DNA of 64,000 nt from Nocardioides marinus (lineage in GTDB: Bacteria; Pseudomonadota; Alphaproteobacteria; Rhodobacterales; Rhodobacteraceae). Below are positions 27,664 through 37,204 of the stretch, in pieces. Location: contig JAHVJD010000003.1 of the NCBI GenBank assembly GCA_019801415.1, positions 372,001 to 436,000 on the forward strand, in the 5' to 3' direction. Position 1 is the first letter of the stretch, and every line of letters begins with the position of its first letter. The notes beneath the pieces are model-generated. The model made no database searches. It had not been told where the DNA came from and saw only the letters and a program-made list of their open reading frames with translations. A program made the position numbers and the translations under genes.

Positions 27664-28173
27664 TCAGCTTGCCAGGCGCCCAGGCACGATGACCCGTGTG
27701 CCGGGCTCAATCCGGGCGGATATCCAGTGCAAGTCCTGCCGCGAAAAGGCGATGCACCCTTCGGTCGGATAGCCCGGACGCCGCCATTGATGCAAAAAGA
27801 TGGCCGAGCCGCCCCCGGCGCGGGCATTGGGCCAGTTCCAATCGGTGAGCAGCACCAGGTCATACAGGGGATCCGCACGGCGCAACCGCTCGTGGCTGCC
27901 AGTGTATGGCGCCCGTACATGCTGGTTGTACCGTGGATCTCCCGCGTCGTCGGACCACAGGTCATGCGGGCCAATGGGGGTGGCCCAGGAGGTGGGGCGG
28001 CACAGGCGGTCTGGGCGGAACAGCATGCCCGTGATCCGAAGGACGCCACTGGGCGTGGCGCCATCGCCCTCGCGTTTGACCCCGGTCACTCCGCCTTTGC
28101 CGATGGAGCAGGGAAAGCGTCGTCCCATGAAGCGCAATCCCGACCGTGTCAGCACCAGATCGGCGGGTGACAT
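27664..28173 (-). CDS. L,D-transpeptidase (YkuD) family protein
   Basis: Cysteine transpeptidase-fold protein of 169 residues. The YkuD catalytic pattern is present as FLHQW with His128 and TEGCIAFS with Cys140. There is no signal peptide or lipobox, unlike most cell-wall L,D-transpeptidases, so its location is unclear; it may be exported in another way or act on cytoplasmic muropeptides. The ATG at 28173 overlaps the ribA stop in a TGATG junction, so translation is likely re-initiated from ribA. Confidence 0.85.
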   Translation of the reverse strand: MSPADLVLTRSGLRFMGRRFPCSIGKGGVTGVKREGDGATPSGVLRITGMLFRPDRLCRPTSWATPIGPHDLWSDDAGDPRYNQHVRAPYTGSHERLRRADPLYDLVLLTDWNWPNARAGGGSAIFLHQWRRPGYPTEGCIAFSRQDLHWISARIEPGTRVIVPGRLAS

Positions 28174-29261
28174 CACAGCATATGTCCGGATTTGCTGGCC
28201 TTGGTGGCAAGGTAGTGTCGGTTATGGGCGTTTTCGCCAACCTTGAGGGCAACCCGTTCCGCGACCTCGATACCGGTCTTTTCCATCATCGCGATCTTGT
28301 TGGGGTTGTTCGTCAGCAACCGGACCTTGGAAAATCCGAGCTTCTTCAAAATCGCGGCACCCAGACGGAAGTCGCGCTCGTCATCCTCGAAGCCCAGCCT
28401 GTGATTGGCCTCGACCGTATCAAATCCCTGATCCTGCAGCGAATATGCGCGCATCTTGTTGGCGAGGCCAATGCCGCGTCCTTCCTGGTTGAGGTAGAGC
28501 AGAACCCCGGATCCAGCCTCGCCCATCTGGGTCAGCGCGCCGCGCAGCTGCGGGCCGCAGTCGCACTTCAGCGATCCCAGCACGTCGCCGGTAAAGCAGG
28601 CCGAATGCAGGCGGGCCAAAACCGGTTTGCTGCGGTCCGGACGACCGATTTCCACTGCGTAATGCTCCTCTGCACCGTCGTCGGGGCGGAAGATATGCAG
28701 CCGCCCGGCTTCGGCCGCGTCCATCGGCAGGCGGGCAGCAGCCACCGGGTGCAGCGGCGAGCTCGCAGTCAGCAGAGGTTCGGCAGCGGACTGGGAAATG
28801 GTCGTGAGGCCATGGGCGGCGGCGAATCCTGCGGGTTCCTCCAGCGGCACCAGCGCTGCGGCGGGCAGCAGCCGGGCGGATTTCACCAGCGCGATTGCCA
28901 GCCGGTGCAGGTCGGCACTGCCGCCGCGCAGGCTGGTGAGCGGTCCCTTCAGCGGAACGTTCAGGTCATCCGCAGGGTCCGCCAGCGACTGGATCCAGGT
29001 CAGCCCTTCGTCCGCGGGAACGGTGACGCGGCTGATGTCCTCGTCGTAGACCCGTGCCTTCAGCGTCTCTGCCCGGCGGGCCGTCAGCGCCAGGGACAGG
29101 TCACCGAGCGCTCGCATCTCGGCCAACCGCGGTTCGCTGAGGGCTTCGACCGCGATGGCCAGCGCAGCGCTGCCGCCGCCACTCAAGACCACGGGCAGCC
29201 CCATGCGCAGATCCACCCGCGCGCGGGCCAGAAGTTCGATCGTGGTGGGCATCAGGCTCAT
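28173..29261 (-). CDS. ribA: GTP cyclohydrolase II with N-terminal extension
   Basis: First step of riboflavin synthesis: GTP to 2,5-diamino-6-ribosylamino-pyrimidinone phosphate. The catalytic domain occupies about residues 180-355, with zinc ligands Cys222, Cys233 and Cys235 ([14 protein letters not shown]) and the [10 protein letters not shown] motif. The first 170 or so residues are an extension resembling a degenerate RibB-like or uncharacterised domain, as in many alphaproteobacterial RibA proteins of about 360 residues. The start MSLMPTT at 29261 has no strong ribosome site; 29252 is an alternative. Confidence 0.9.
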   Translation of the reverse strand: MSLMPTTIELLARARVDLRMGLPVVLSGGGSAALAIAVEALSEPRLAEMRALGDLSLALTARRAETLKARVYDEDISRVTVPADEGLTWIQSLADPADDLNVPLKGPLTSLRGGSADLHRLAIALVKSARLLPAAALVPLEEPAGFAAAHGLTTISQSAAEPLLTASSPLHPVAAARLPMDAAEAGRLHIFRPDDGAEEHYAVEIGRPDRSKPVLARLHSACFTGDVLGSLKCDCGPQLRGALTQMGEAGSGVLLYLNQEGRGIGLANKMRAYSLQDQGFDTVEANHRLGFEDDERDFRLGAAILKKLGFSKVRLLTNNPNKIAMMEKTGIEVAERVALKVGENAHNRHYLATKASKSGHML

Positions 29262-29432
29262 GCGGCAGTCCGGTGTTATTGTGTAACAAGCCTTGCTGTC
29301 CTTACGCCCAAATGCAACGGATGTGAAACATTTTTGGCCTGCGGGACACGACGGCGTGAAAGTAATGCAGCATATCTTGCCGCGGGCGCAAGGGATGCGC
29401 ATGTGTGAACCTGTGAACAGGAGGGTTAGCCA

Positions 29433-30119
29433 ATGGCGCAACTGAAGAAAATTCTGCTGGTGGATGACGACGAAGACCTGCGCGAAGCCTTGAGCGAGCA
29501 GCTGGTGATGACCGAGGATTTCGATGTCTTCGAGGCGGAGAACGGCCAAAGCGCGATGGAGCGCGCCAAGGAAGCCCTGTACGACCTGATCATTCTCGAT
29601 GTCGGCCTGCCCGACACCGACGGGCGTGAGCTGTGCCGCCTGATGCGCAAGCAGGGCGTGAAGGCGCCGATTCTGATGCTGACCGGCCATGACAGCGATG
29701 CCGACACCATCCTGGGCCTGGATGCCGGCGCCAATGATTACGTCTCCAAGCCCTTCAAGTTCCCGGTGCTGCTGGCCCGGATCCGCGCCCAGCTGCGTCA
29801 GCACGAACAGTCCGAGGATGCGGTGTTTGCGCTGGGGCCCTACACCTTCAAGCCGTCGATGAAGCTGCTGATCACCGAAGACGACCGCAAGATCCGGCTG
29901 ACGGAGAAGGAAACCAATATCCTGAAATTCCTGTACCGCTCCAGCGATGGGGTGGTGCCGCGCGATGTGCTGCTGCACGAGGTCTGGGGCTACAATGCCG
30001 GCGTCACAACGCACACGCTGGAAACCCATATCTACCGCCTGCGCCAGAAGATCGAGCCGGATCCCTCCAACGCGCGGCTTCTGGTGACGGAATCGGGGGG
30101 CTACCGGCTGGTTCCCTGA
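29433..30119 (+). CDS. OmpR-family response regulator (CenR-like)
   Basis: A 228-residue two-component regulator. The receiver domain has the acidic triad (DDD at 11-13), phospho-acceptor Asp56 ([10 protein letters not shown]), Thr84 and Lys106. An OmpR winged helix follows (about 130-226), ending [17 protein letters not shown]. The very well conserved C-terminal block and gene size resemble CenR, the essential envelope regulator of alphaproteobacteria. No histidine kinase gene is adjacent, as is usual for CenR. Identity as CenR is inference. The gene is divergent from ribA and followed by a terminator. Confidence 0.9.
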   Translation: MAQLKKILLVDDDEDLREALSEQLVMTEDFDVFEAENGQSAMERAKEALYDLIILDVGLPDTDGRELCRLMRKQGVKAPILMLTGHDSDADTILGLDAGANDYVSKPFKFPVLLARIRAQLRQHEQSEDAVFALGPYTFKPSMKLLITEDDRKIRLTEKETNILKFLYRSSDGVVPRDVLLHEVWGYNAGVTTHTLETHIYRLRQKIEPDPSNARLLVTESGGYRLVP

Positions 30120-30189
30120 CCTGGTTGGCCGAGCGGCGAACCTATCCCGCGCATGCCCGGGTCACGGCATGCACCTCCCTGTTGGACTT

Positions 30190-30216
30190 GGCCGGGCCTT
30201 GCGCCCGGTCTTTTTT
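30190..30216 (+). terminator. Intrinsic terminator after the response regulator
   Basis: GGCCGGGC (30190-30197) pairs with GCCCGGTC (30203-30210) around CTTGC and is followed by six T. Confidence 0.9.
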
Positions 30217-30308
30217 GTTTGTGCAGCGGCCAGGAAAATCGGCTCTGGTCCTTCGCGGCCGGGGCGGGCAGTATCGCGGCCAACCCGAATTTCATGATGA
30301 GAGCCGCA

Positions 30309-31097
30309 ATGCCCTTCACCCTTGCCACCTGGAACATCAACTCTGTCCGCCTGCGCGAGCCGATCGTGCAGAAGCTTCTGCAGGAGGAAGCCCCGGATGT
30401 GCTGTGCCTGCAGGAGTGCAAAAGCCCGGTGGAGAAGATCCCGCTGGAGGGCTTCGCGGCACTTGGCTACACCCACATGATCGCGCGCGGCCAGAAGGGC
30501 TACAACGGCGTAGCGATCCTGTCGCGGCTGCCGATCGAGGACGTGGGCGACAAGGATTTCGCGGGCCTCGGCCACGCTCGGCACGTCGCCGGGCGGCTGG
30601 AGAATGGCACCGTGATCCACAATTTCTATGTGCCCGCGGGGGGGGATGTGCCGGACCGCGAACAGAACGAGAAATTCGGCCAGAAGCTCGATTACCTGAC
30701 CGAAATGCGCGACTGGTTCCATGCGGAAAAGCCGGAAAAATCGATTCTGGTGGGCGATCTGAACATCGCACCGCGCGAAGATGACGTCTGGGACCACAAG
30801 AAGCTGCTGAAGGTGGTGAGCCACACGCCCATCGAAGTCGAGCATTTCAGTGACGTGATGGAAGCGGGCGGCTGGAGCGACGTGACCCGCAACGACATCC
30901 CCGACGGGCGGCTTTACAGCTGGTGGAGCTACCGCGCCAGGGATTGGGATGCCGCCGACAAGGGGCGGCGCCTGGATCATATCTGGGCGACACCGGACAT
31001 TCGCAACGCGGCCCATTCCAGCCGCATTCTACGGGGCGCGCGCGGCTGGGAAAAACCCAGCGACCACGCGCCGGTCTTTGCCACCTTCGATCTGTAG
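30309..31097 (+). CDS. xth: Exodeoxyribonuclease III / AP endonuclease
   Basis: DNA-repair nuclease of the EEP fold, 262 residues. The motifs run in order: WNINSVR, LCLQECK with the metal-binding Glu, ILVGDLNIAP with Asp and Asn, RLDHIW and the final SDHAPV with the catalytic Asp-His pair. ATG 30309 begins the canonical MPFTLATWN; two ATG codons at 30294 and 30297 lie in frame but have poorer context. Confidence 0.93.
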   Translation: MPFTLATWNINSVRLREPIVQKLLQEEAPDVLCLQECKSPVEKIPLEGFAALGYTHMIARGQKGYNGVAILSRLPIEDVGDKDFAGLGHARHVAGRLENGTVIHNFYVPAGGDVPDREQNEKFGQKLDYLTEMRDWFHAEKPEKSILVGDLNIAPREDDVWDHKKLLKVVSHTPIEVEHFSDVMEAGGWSDVTRNDIPDGRLYSWWSYRARDWDAADKGRRLDHIWATPDIRNAAHSSRILRGARGWEKPSDHAPVFATFDL

Positions 31098-31121
31098 ATC
31101 GCAACGTCGGCAGGTGGCGCT

Positions 31122-31170
31122 CCCGCCCGCTTCGGCGCCTCCGCCGGAGGCGCCTGTCCGGTTGGGCGGG
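31122..31170. repeat. Nested inverted repeats between xth and the thioredoxin gene
   Basis: A 9-bp perfect stem (31134-31142 with 31146-31154) is enclosed by a second pair, CCCGCCC (31122-31128) and GGGCGGG (31164-31170). No T-run follows. The 210-bp gap otherwise shows only a short repeat of GCACAGTGC just downstream. Confidence 0.45.
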
Positions 31171-31307
31171 GCACAGTGCTGGCGCACAGTGCGGCCGGTC
31201 GGCCCCGTGCGGTGGCATACGGGAAACACCGGCGACTTAACTCCACCCTTGGTTTCCGGCGCGCGGGAATCCATATAGGGGGCAAGTTCCAAGCGGAGAA
31301 CAGACTG

Positions 31308-32234
31308 ATGAGCGAAATACTGGGCGGAGCCGCACCGGCGGCCGATCTGATCAAGGACGTATCTGAAGCCACCTTCATGCAGGACGTTGTAGAAGCGTCA
31401 ATGACGGCGCCGGTTATCGTCGATTTCTGGGCCCCGTGGTGCGGCCCCTGCAAGACCCTCGGGCCGATGCTGGAGGCCGCGGTTGCCAAGGCCAAGGGCG
31501 CGGTGACGATGGCCAAGATCAACGTCGATGAAAACCAACGACTGGCGCAGGCTTTGGCGCAGCAGGGATTGCCGCTGCAGTCGATTCCGGCGGTTGTGGC
31601 CTTTGTGCAGGGGCGTCCGGTGGACATGTTCCAGGGGGCCATTCCGGCCTCGGAAATCGATGCCTTCGTGAAGCGCGTGGCCGAGGCCGCGGGCGTCAGC
31701 GCGGATGGTGGCCTTGGCGAGGCGCTGGAGGCGGCCGAACAGATGCTGGCGGAAGGGGCCGTGGCGGACGCGGCGCAGACCTTTGCCGCGATTCTCGGTG
31801 AAGACGACAAGAATGCGGCCGCCTACGGTGGTCTTGCGCGGGCGCATATCGCGCTCGGGGAGCTGGACCAGGCGGAGGCAGTTCTGAACGGCGCCCCGGC
31901 AGAGATCTCCGATGCGCCGGAAATCGAGGCGGCGCATGCCCAGATCGCTCTGGCACGGCAGGCGGAAAACGCGGGGCCGGTAACCGAGCTGCGCGCCGCG
32001 GTCGAGGCCAATCCAGATGATCTGCAGGCGCGGTTCGACCTCGCACAGGCGTTGCACGCGGCCGGGGATGCCGAAGCGGCGGTGGCCGAGCTGCTGGAAA
32101 TCTTCCGGCGTGACAGGGAATGGAACGACGGCGCGGCGAAGACCCAGCTGTTCACCATTTTCGACGCGCTCAAGCCGAATGATCCGGTGGTGTTGAACGG
32201 GCGGCGCAAGCTCAGCTCGATGATATTTGCCTAA
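31308..32234 (+). CDS. Thioredoxin-TPR fusion (YbbN/CnoX-like co-chaperone)
   Basis: A 308-residue protein with an N-terminal thioredoxin domain (about 15-125) whose active site is WCGPC at 44-48, followed by tetratricopeptide-like helical repeats (about 140-300). This is the layout of YbbN/CnoX, a chaperone-linked thioredoxin that protects proteins during oxidative stress; unlike the E. coli protein, both active-site cysteines are present. It is the first gene of a three-gene unit with the LON-domain and Trm112-like genes (27-nt gap, then 4-nt overlap). Confidence 0.9.
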   Translation: MSEILGGAAPAADLIKDVSEATFMQDVVEASMTAPVIVDFWAPWCGPCKTLGPMLEAAVAKAKGAVTMAKINVDENQRLAQALAQQGLPLQSIPAVVAFVQGRPVDMFQGAIPASEIDAFVKRVAEAAGVSADGGLGEALEAAEQMLAEGAVADAAQTFAAILGEDDKNAAAYGGLARAHIALGELDQAEAVLNGAPAEISDAPEIEAAHAQIALARQAENAGPVTELRAAVEANPDDLQARFDLAQALHAAGDAEAAVAELLEIFRRDREWNDGAAKTQLFTIFDALKPNDPVVLNGRRKLSSMIFA

Positions 32235-32261
32235 CATCCGGCCCGCACTACACTCTGGAAC

Positions 32262-32906
32262 ATGATCCAGGCCGCTGACCTGCCGGACACGATACCCGTG
32301 TTCCCATTGCCCGGGGCGCTTTTGCTGCCCCGGACACGCTTGCCGTTGCATATCTTCGAACCGCGTTACCTGCAAATGTTTGAAGATACGCTGAAAACGC
32401 GGCATCGCCTGATAGGTATGGTGCAGCCTGTACCCGGTGAGCGCGACGGGGCCACGTTGCTGCACAGCATCGGGTGCGCCGGGCGGGTGACCCAGTTCTC
32501 CGAAACCGAAGATGGCCGGTACCTGGTGACCCTGTCGGGGGTTTCGCGGTTTCGTCTCAGTCAAGAGGCGAGCGGCTTCACGCCCTATCAGCGCTTTGAT
32601 GTGTGCTGGCAGGGATTTGACCGCGATCTTGGTCGCAGCGAAGCGGATGAGACCCTGGATCGTGGCCCCTTCCTGAGCCTTCTGGAGCGCTTCTTTGCCG
32701 CGCAGAACCTGTCAACCGACTGGGAAGCGCTGAGAGAGGCCGAAGATGAGCTGCTGATCAATTCACTGGCGATGCTGCTGGAGTTCGACCCCGAGGATAA
32801 ACAGGCCTTGCTTGAGGCGCCTTGCCTTGCCACAAGGCGGGAAACCCTGGTCACCTTGATCGAATTCGCCCTGCGTGGCGGCTCTCAGGAGGAAACCCTG
32901 CAATGA
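32262..32906 (+). CDS. LON peptidase substrate-binding domain protein
   Basis: A 214-residue stand-alone N-terminal LON domain without ATPase or protease parts. The opening [26 protein letters not shown] pattern is characteristic. Such proteins are widespread in alphaproteobacteria next to thioredoxin-TPR and Trm112-like genes; a protein quality-control or adaptor role is inferred from the domain. Its stop overlaps the next start (ATGA at 32903-32906). Confidence 0.92.
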   Translation: MIQAADLPDTIPVFPLPGALLLPRTRLPLHIFEPRYLQMFEDTLKTRHRLIGMVQPVPGERDGATLLHSIGCAGRVTQFSETEDGRYLVTLSGVSRFRLSQEASGFTPYQRFDVCWQGFDRDLGRSEADETLDRGPFLSLLERFFAAQNLSTDWEALREAEDELLINSLAMLLEFDPEDKQALLEAPCLATRRETLVTLIEFALRGGSQEETLQ

Positions 32907-33106
32907 GTGAAACAAAGGCGAGTGATGCGCAGACGCCGACTTTTGAACGGCGGATGCTGGAGGCGCTGGTCTGCCCGCTGACGCAGACCGTGCTGGAGTA
33001 TGACGCCGAGGCGCAGGAATTGATCTCGCGCGCGGCCAATCTGGCTTTTCCGATCCGCAACGGCATCCCGGTGATGCTGGTGGATGAGGCGCGCACGCTG
33101 GAGTGA
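32903..33106 (+). CDS. Trm112-family (YcaR-like) small protein
   Basis: A 67-residue protein matching the bacterial Trm112/YcaR family: ML-E-x-L-V-C-P-L, then [20 protein letters not shown]. The family usually binds zinc through four cysteines, but here only Cys24 remains, so metal binding is probably lost. Eukaryotic Trm112 activates methyltransferases; the bacterial role is not settled. It is translationally coupled to the LON-domain gene. Confidence 0.85.
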   Translation: MSETKASDAQTPTFERRMLEALVCPLTQTVLEYDAEAQELISRAANLAFPIRNGIPVMLVDEARTLE

Positions 33107-33135
33107 CCGCCAGCGCGCGGCGTGGGCCTTCGCCT

Positions 33136-34362
33136 TCAGATCGTCTCACCTTTCAGAAGCTTGGGCAGGTCGCCGGTGAGGCCGGCTGCTTCCCGCATGA
33201 AATTGCGGCGCAGGCCTGGAATGGCGCCTGCCAGCCCCAGCCCCAGGTCGCGGCCCAGGCGCAGCACCGGGTTGTCGTTGGAAAACAGCCGGTTGAAGGC
33301 ATCCGTAGCCGCCGCCAGCGTGGCAGTGTCGAAGCGGCGCCACTGCTGATAGCGCTCCAGTACCGGGATTGCCCCGATGTCCTCGCCGCGGCGGGTGGCC
33401 TCGGTGAGAACTTCCGCAAGGGCGCCAACATCGCGCAAGCCCGCGTTCAGTCCCTGACCGGCGATCGGGTGCATCCCATGTGCGGCATCGCCCACCAGCG
33501 CCAGACGAGGCGCCACGAAGCTGTTGGCAAGGCTCAGCCCGAGGGGATAGGTGAACCGCTTGCCCGCGAGCGAAATCTCTCCGAGAAAATCTCCGAATCG
33601 TGGCCGCAGCGCTTGCAGGTAGCTCTGGTCATCCAGCGCGTGGATGGCCTTGGCGGTTTCGGTGCGCTCGCTCCACACGATGGAGGACATGTTGCTGGGC
33701 AGGGGCAGAATCGCCAATGGTCCGGCGGGCATGAAGAACTGATGGGCAACACCGTTGTGCGCCTTTTCGTGGTGAATGGCACAGACCAGCGCCGTTTGCC
33801 CGTAGTCCCAGCCCGTGCGCTTGATACCGGCGCGTTGCGCGGTTCCGCTGCGTCGCCCGTCGGCCCCGACAAGGACCCGTCCGCGCAGTTCGGTCCCGTC
33901 ATCCAGCGTAACATCAACCGCGTTGGCGTCGCTGGCCTGGGACAGAACTTTTCGGCCATTGATCCGGGAGATCCCCGGGGTCTCGCTCATCGCCTTCTGG
34001 AAGGCGCGGCGCAAAAAGCGGTCCTCGACCATGTAGCCCATCGGGCCTTCTTCCAGCTCGGTATGGTCGAAGTGCAGAAAGAAGGGGGAAGGTCCCTGGC
34101 CCGCATGGCCGTCGGTGACCTTGATGTCCTGCATCGGCTGGGCATGATCGGCCACGTGCTGCCAGACGCCGATTCGCTGCAGCAGCCGCTGCGAGGCCAG
34201 TGCCAGCGCATAGCCGCGACCGTCAAAGTCGTCCTCGGCCTGCTGTTCGGGCTGCAATGCATCGACAATGGTCACGCTGTGACCGGTCTGTGCCAGTGCC
34301 AGCGCCAGGGCCGGGCCGTTCAGCCCGCCTCCCACGATCAGGATATCCGAAATGTTCTTCAT
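33136..34362 (-). CDS. UbiH/UbiF/COQ6-type FAD-dependent hydroxylase
   Basis: Aromatic-ring hydroxylase of ubiquinone biosynthesis, 408 residues. It shows the FAD-binding GGGLNGPA near residues 11-18, the DGRGYAL motif and the GDAAHGMHPIAGQGLNAGLRD motif that defines the UbiH/COQ6 group. Which ring position it hydroxylates cannot be told from sequence; alphaproteobacteria often use one broad enzyme (UbiL or UbiH type). The start at 34362 gives the usual MKNISDILIVGGG. It is convergent with the Trm112-like gene and divergent from the amidase. Confidence 0.9.
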   Translation of the reverse strand: MKNISDILIVGGGLNGPALALALAQTGHSVTIVDALQPEQQAEDDFDGRGYALALASQRLLQRIGVWQHVADHAQPMQDIKVTDGHAGQGPSPFFLHFDHTELEEGPMGYMVEDRFLRRAFQKAMSETPGISRINGRKVLSQASDANAVDVTLDDGTELRGRVLVGADGRRSGTAQRAGIKRTGWDYGQTALVCAIHHEKAHNGVAHQFFMPAGPLAILPLPSNMSSIVWSERTETAKAIHALDDQSYLQALRPRFGDFLGEISLAGKRFTYPLGLSLANSFVAPRLALVGDAAHGMHPIAGQGLNAGLRDVGALAEVLTEATRRGEDIGAIPVLERYQQWRRFDTATLAAATDAFNRLFSNDNPVLRLGRDLGLGLAGAIPGLRRNFMREAAGLTGDLPKLLKGETI

Positions 34363-34472
34363 GCCCCGCACTATGCGCTTGCAGGAGGAATTGTCCATGC
34401 GGCACAGGCGGGATTGTACCACTGGCGCGCTGCAGTTACCGTCGCGCCGAAAACGAATTGGAAGGGATGCGG

Positions 34473-35804
34473 ATGCAAGACTGGCTGACAATGACTGCTG
34501 CCGATCTGGGGCGGGGAATCGCGGAGGGCCGGATCAGACCGCTGGCGCTGACGCGCTGCTATCTGGATGCCATCGATGCGCACTCCGAGCGTGAGCGAAT
34601 TTATACCGAGGTTACGCCCGACCGCGCTATGGCCGAGGCTCAGGCGGCCGAGGAGCGCGCCCACGCGGGCCTGCGCCGCTCCCCTCTGGATGGGGTGCCG
34701 CTGAGCTGGAAGGACTTGTTCGACAGTGCAGGCGTGGCCACCGAATCCGGCTCTGACCTCTTGAAGGGGCGGGTGCCGGACCGCGACGCGCTGGTGCTGC
34801 GCAACGCGACCCAGATGGGCGCGGTCTGCCTCGGCAAGACCCATATGAGCGAGCTGGCGTTTTCCGGCCTGGGCTACAACCCGGTCAAGCAGACCCCGCC
34901 CTGCATCAACGATGCTGCGGCGGCACCGGGCGGGTCGTCCTCTGGTGCGGCGGCCTCGGTGGCCTTTGGCCTCGCGGCGGGGGCGATCGGATCGGACACT
35001 GGCGGCTCGGTGCGTATCCCCTCGGCCTGGAATGATCTGGTCGGCCTCAAGACCACCGCAGGGCGGATCCCGCTGGAGGGCGTGGTCCCGCTGTGCCTGA
35101 AGTTCGACACCATCGGTCCGCTCGCCCGCTCGGTCGAGGATGCGGGACTGCTGCTGGGGTTGCTGGAAGGGGGTGCGGGCCCGGACCTGCGCAATCCCGC
35201 CCCGTTGCGCGGCCGCCGCTTTGCTGACCTGCAGACCGTGGCGCAGGCGGATCTGGACCCGGTGGTTGCCTCAGCCCATCAGGCGGCACTGGATCGGTTG
35301 CGTGACGCTGGCGCGGAAATCCTGCCGCTGGAGGTGCCGGAGCTGGAAGACGCGATGGGGCTGAGCCCTATCCTGTTCACCACCGAAGCCTATGGCTTGT
35401 GGAAGGATGTGATCGAAAAAGCGCCGCACCTGATGTATCCTGAAATCCTGGAACGTTTCCGCTCCGGGGCGCAGTTCAGCGGGGCCGACTACGTCGCCGC
35501 ATGGCAGCAGCTTGAGCGGCTGCGCAAGATCTGGGCGCAGGCGGTGGCGGGGTATGAAGCGGTTCTCACCCCGGCTGCGCCGATTCTGCCGCCCAATCTG
35601 GACCGGCTGCAAAGCGATCACGACTACTACGTGCGCTCCAACCTGATGGCGCTGCGCAATACGAGGATCGGCAATCTGATGGGGCTTTGCGGTCTGTCGT
35701 TGCCAACCGGTACGCCGAGCTGTGGCTTGCAGGTTCTGGGCGCGGCGAACGGTGAGGAAGCGCTGCTGCGCATCGGCGCCGCCATCGAGACCGCCTTGGC
35801 CTGA
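34473..35804 (+). CDS. Amidase-signature hydrolase
   Basis: Amide hydrolase of 443 residues with the full Ser-cisSer-Lys triad: Lys80 (SWKDLF), Ser155/156 in GGSSSGAA and nucleophile Ser179 in SDTGGSVRIP. Related to GatA and to allophanate, indoleacetamide and urethane amidases; no GatB/GatC genes are nearby, so a small-molecule role is likely. ATG 34473 is favoured because GAAGGG lies six bases upstream; ATG 34467 abuts the ribosome site. Confidence 0.9.
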   Translation: MQDWLTMTAADLGRGIAEGRIRPLALTRCYLDAIDAHSERERIYTEVTPDRAMAEAQAAEERAHAGLRRSPLDGVPLSWKDLFDSAGVATESGSDLLKGRVPDRDALVLRNATQMGAVCLGKTHMSELAFSGLGYNPVKQTPPCINDAAAAPGGSSSGAAASVAFGLAAGAIGSDTGGSVRIPSAWNDLVGLKTTAGRIPLEGVVPLCLKFDTIGPLARSVEDAGLLLGLLEGGAGPDLRNPAPLRGRRFADLQTVAQADLDPVVASAHQAALDRLRDAGAEILPLEVPELEDAMGLSPILFTTEAYGLWKDVIEKAPHLMYPEILERFRSGAQFSGADYVAAWQQLERLRKIWAQAVAGYEAVLTPAAPILPPNLDRLQSDHDYYVRSNLMALRNTRIGNLMGLCGLSLPTGTPSCGLQVLGAANGEEALLRIGAAIETALA

Positions 35805-35913
35805 AAGCCACATCTGGCCGGGCGGACCATGCAGCGGGTGGACGCATCCCCCCGCCCCTTGTAACCTATGGCGCAAACGGGGCGCCCATGATCCCGTGAC
35901 CGAGGCACAAAAC

Positions 35914-37092
35914 ATGACTTTTCCTGAGCGGTTCTCGAACCTGCCGGCCTACGCATTTCCGCGTCTGCGGGCGCTGTTGGACCACCACACCCCTGGCGGG
36001 GATGTGGTGCATATGACCATTGGCGAACCGAAACATGCGTTTCCGGCCTGGGTCACCGATGTGATCGCCGAAAACGCCGCCGGGTTTAATCAGTATCCCA
36101 ACAACGACGGCACCCCGGAGCTGCGCGGTGCCATGGCCGACTGGGTCCAGCGCCGTTACGGCGTGGCGATGGATCCCGAATCGCAGGTGATGGCGCTGAA
36201 CGGCACTCGCGAGGGGCTGTATAACGCCGCCATGGCCCTGTGCCCGGAGCAGAAGAACGGCCAGCGCCCCGCGGTGCTGATCCCGAACCCCTTCTACCAG
36301 GTCTACATGGTGGCCACGCTGTCGGTCGCGGCAGAGCCGGTCTTTGTGCCCGCCACCGCGGCCACCGGCCACCTGCCGGATTATGAAAGCCTGCCCGCAG
36401 ACGTGCTGGACCGCACCGCGGTGGCCTATATCTGCTCGCCTGCCAACCCGCAGGGGGCGGTGGCCTCGCGCGATTACTGGACACGGTTGATCCGTCTGGC
36501 GGAAAAGCATGATTTCCGTATCTTTGCCGATGAATGCTATTCTGAAATCTACCGCGATGCGGCGCCGACCGGTGCGCTCAGCGTCGCGCAGGAACTGGGC
36601 GCGGATCCCGAACGGGTGGTGCTGTTCAACTCGCTGTCCAAACGGTCGAACCTGCCGGGACTGCGCGCTGGGCTGATTGCCGGCGGTCCAGAGACGATCC
36701 GCCGGGTGAAGCAGCTGCGCGCCTATTCCGGCGCCCCCATTCCCGGACCACTGCAGGCCGCCGCGGCCAAGGTCTGGGCGGATGAGGCGCATGTGGCCGA
36801 GAACCGGGCGCTCTATCAGCAGAAATACGCAATCGCGGACGAGGTCTTTGCCGGGCTTGAAGGCTACATGCCGCCCGAGGCGGGCTTCTTCCTGTGGCTG
36901 CCGGTCGAAAACGGCGAGCAGGCGGCGCTGAAACTGTGGCAAGAGACCGGCATCCGGGTGCTGCCCGGCGCCTATCTGGCGCAAGGTGGGGCTGGCGAAA
37001 ACCCCGGCGAAGGCTACATCCGGGTGGCACTGGTTGCCCCCGCAGAGGACACTCGCAAGGCGTTGGTGGCCTTGCGGGACTGCCTTTATTGA
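35914..37092 (+). CDS. PLP-dependent class I/II aminotransferase (DapC-like)
   Basis: Fold-type I aminotransferase of 392 residues. The PLP lysine is Lys243 in NSLSKRSNLPGLRAG, Asp206 (FADECY) contacts the pyridine nitrogen, and the NPQGA segment is at 178-182. Many alphaproteobacterial homologues are labelled succinyldiaminopimelate aminotransferase (DapC) of the lysine/peptidoglycan pathway. Substrate assignment from sequence is uncertain, so that label is a family inference. It lies between the amidase and ftsK. Confidence 0.88.
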   Translation: MTFPERFSNLPAYAFPRLRALLDHHTPGGDVVHMTIGEPKHAFPAWVTDVIAENAAGFNQYPNNDGTPELRGAMADWVQRRYGVAMDPESQVMALNGTREGLYNAAMALCPEQKNGQRPAVLIPNPFYQVYMVATLSVAAEPVFVPATAATGHLPDYESLPADVLDRTAVAYICSPANPQGAVASRDYWTRLIRLAEKHDFRIFADECYSEIYRDAAPTGALSVAQELGADPERVVLFNSLSKRSNLPGLRAGLIAGGPETIRRVKQLRAYSGAPIPGPLQAAAAKVWADEAHVAENRALYQQKYAIADEVFAGLEGYMPPEAGFFLWLPVENGEQAALKLWQETGIRVLPGAYLAQGGAGENPGEGYIRVALVAPAEDTRKALVALRDCLY

Positions 37093-37204
37093 CCCAAGCG
37101 GCGCGGCCCGAACGGGGCGCGCGGCCAAGAGCAACAAACGAACAGACCCGTGACCCGGCGGTCAACAGCCGGGCAGGGCGAGCAGAAACGGAACTGAGGT
37201 AGGC

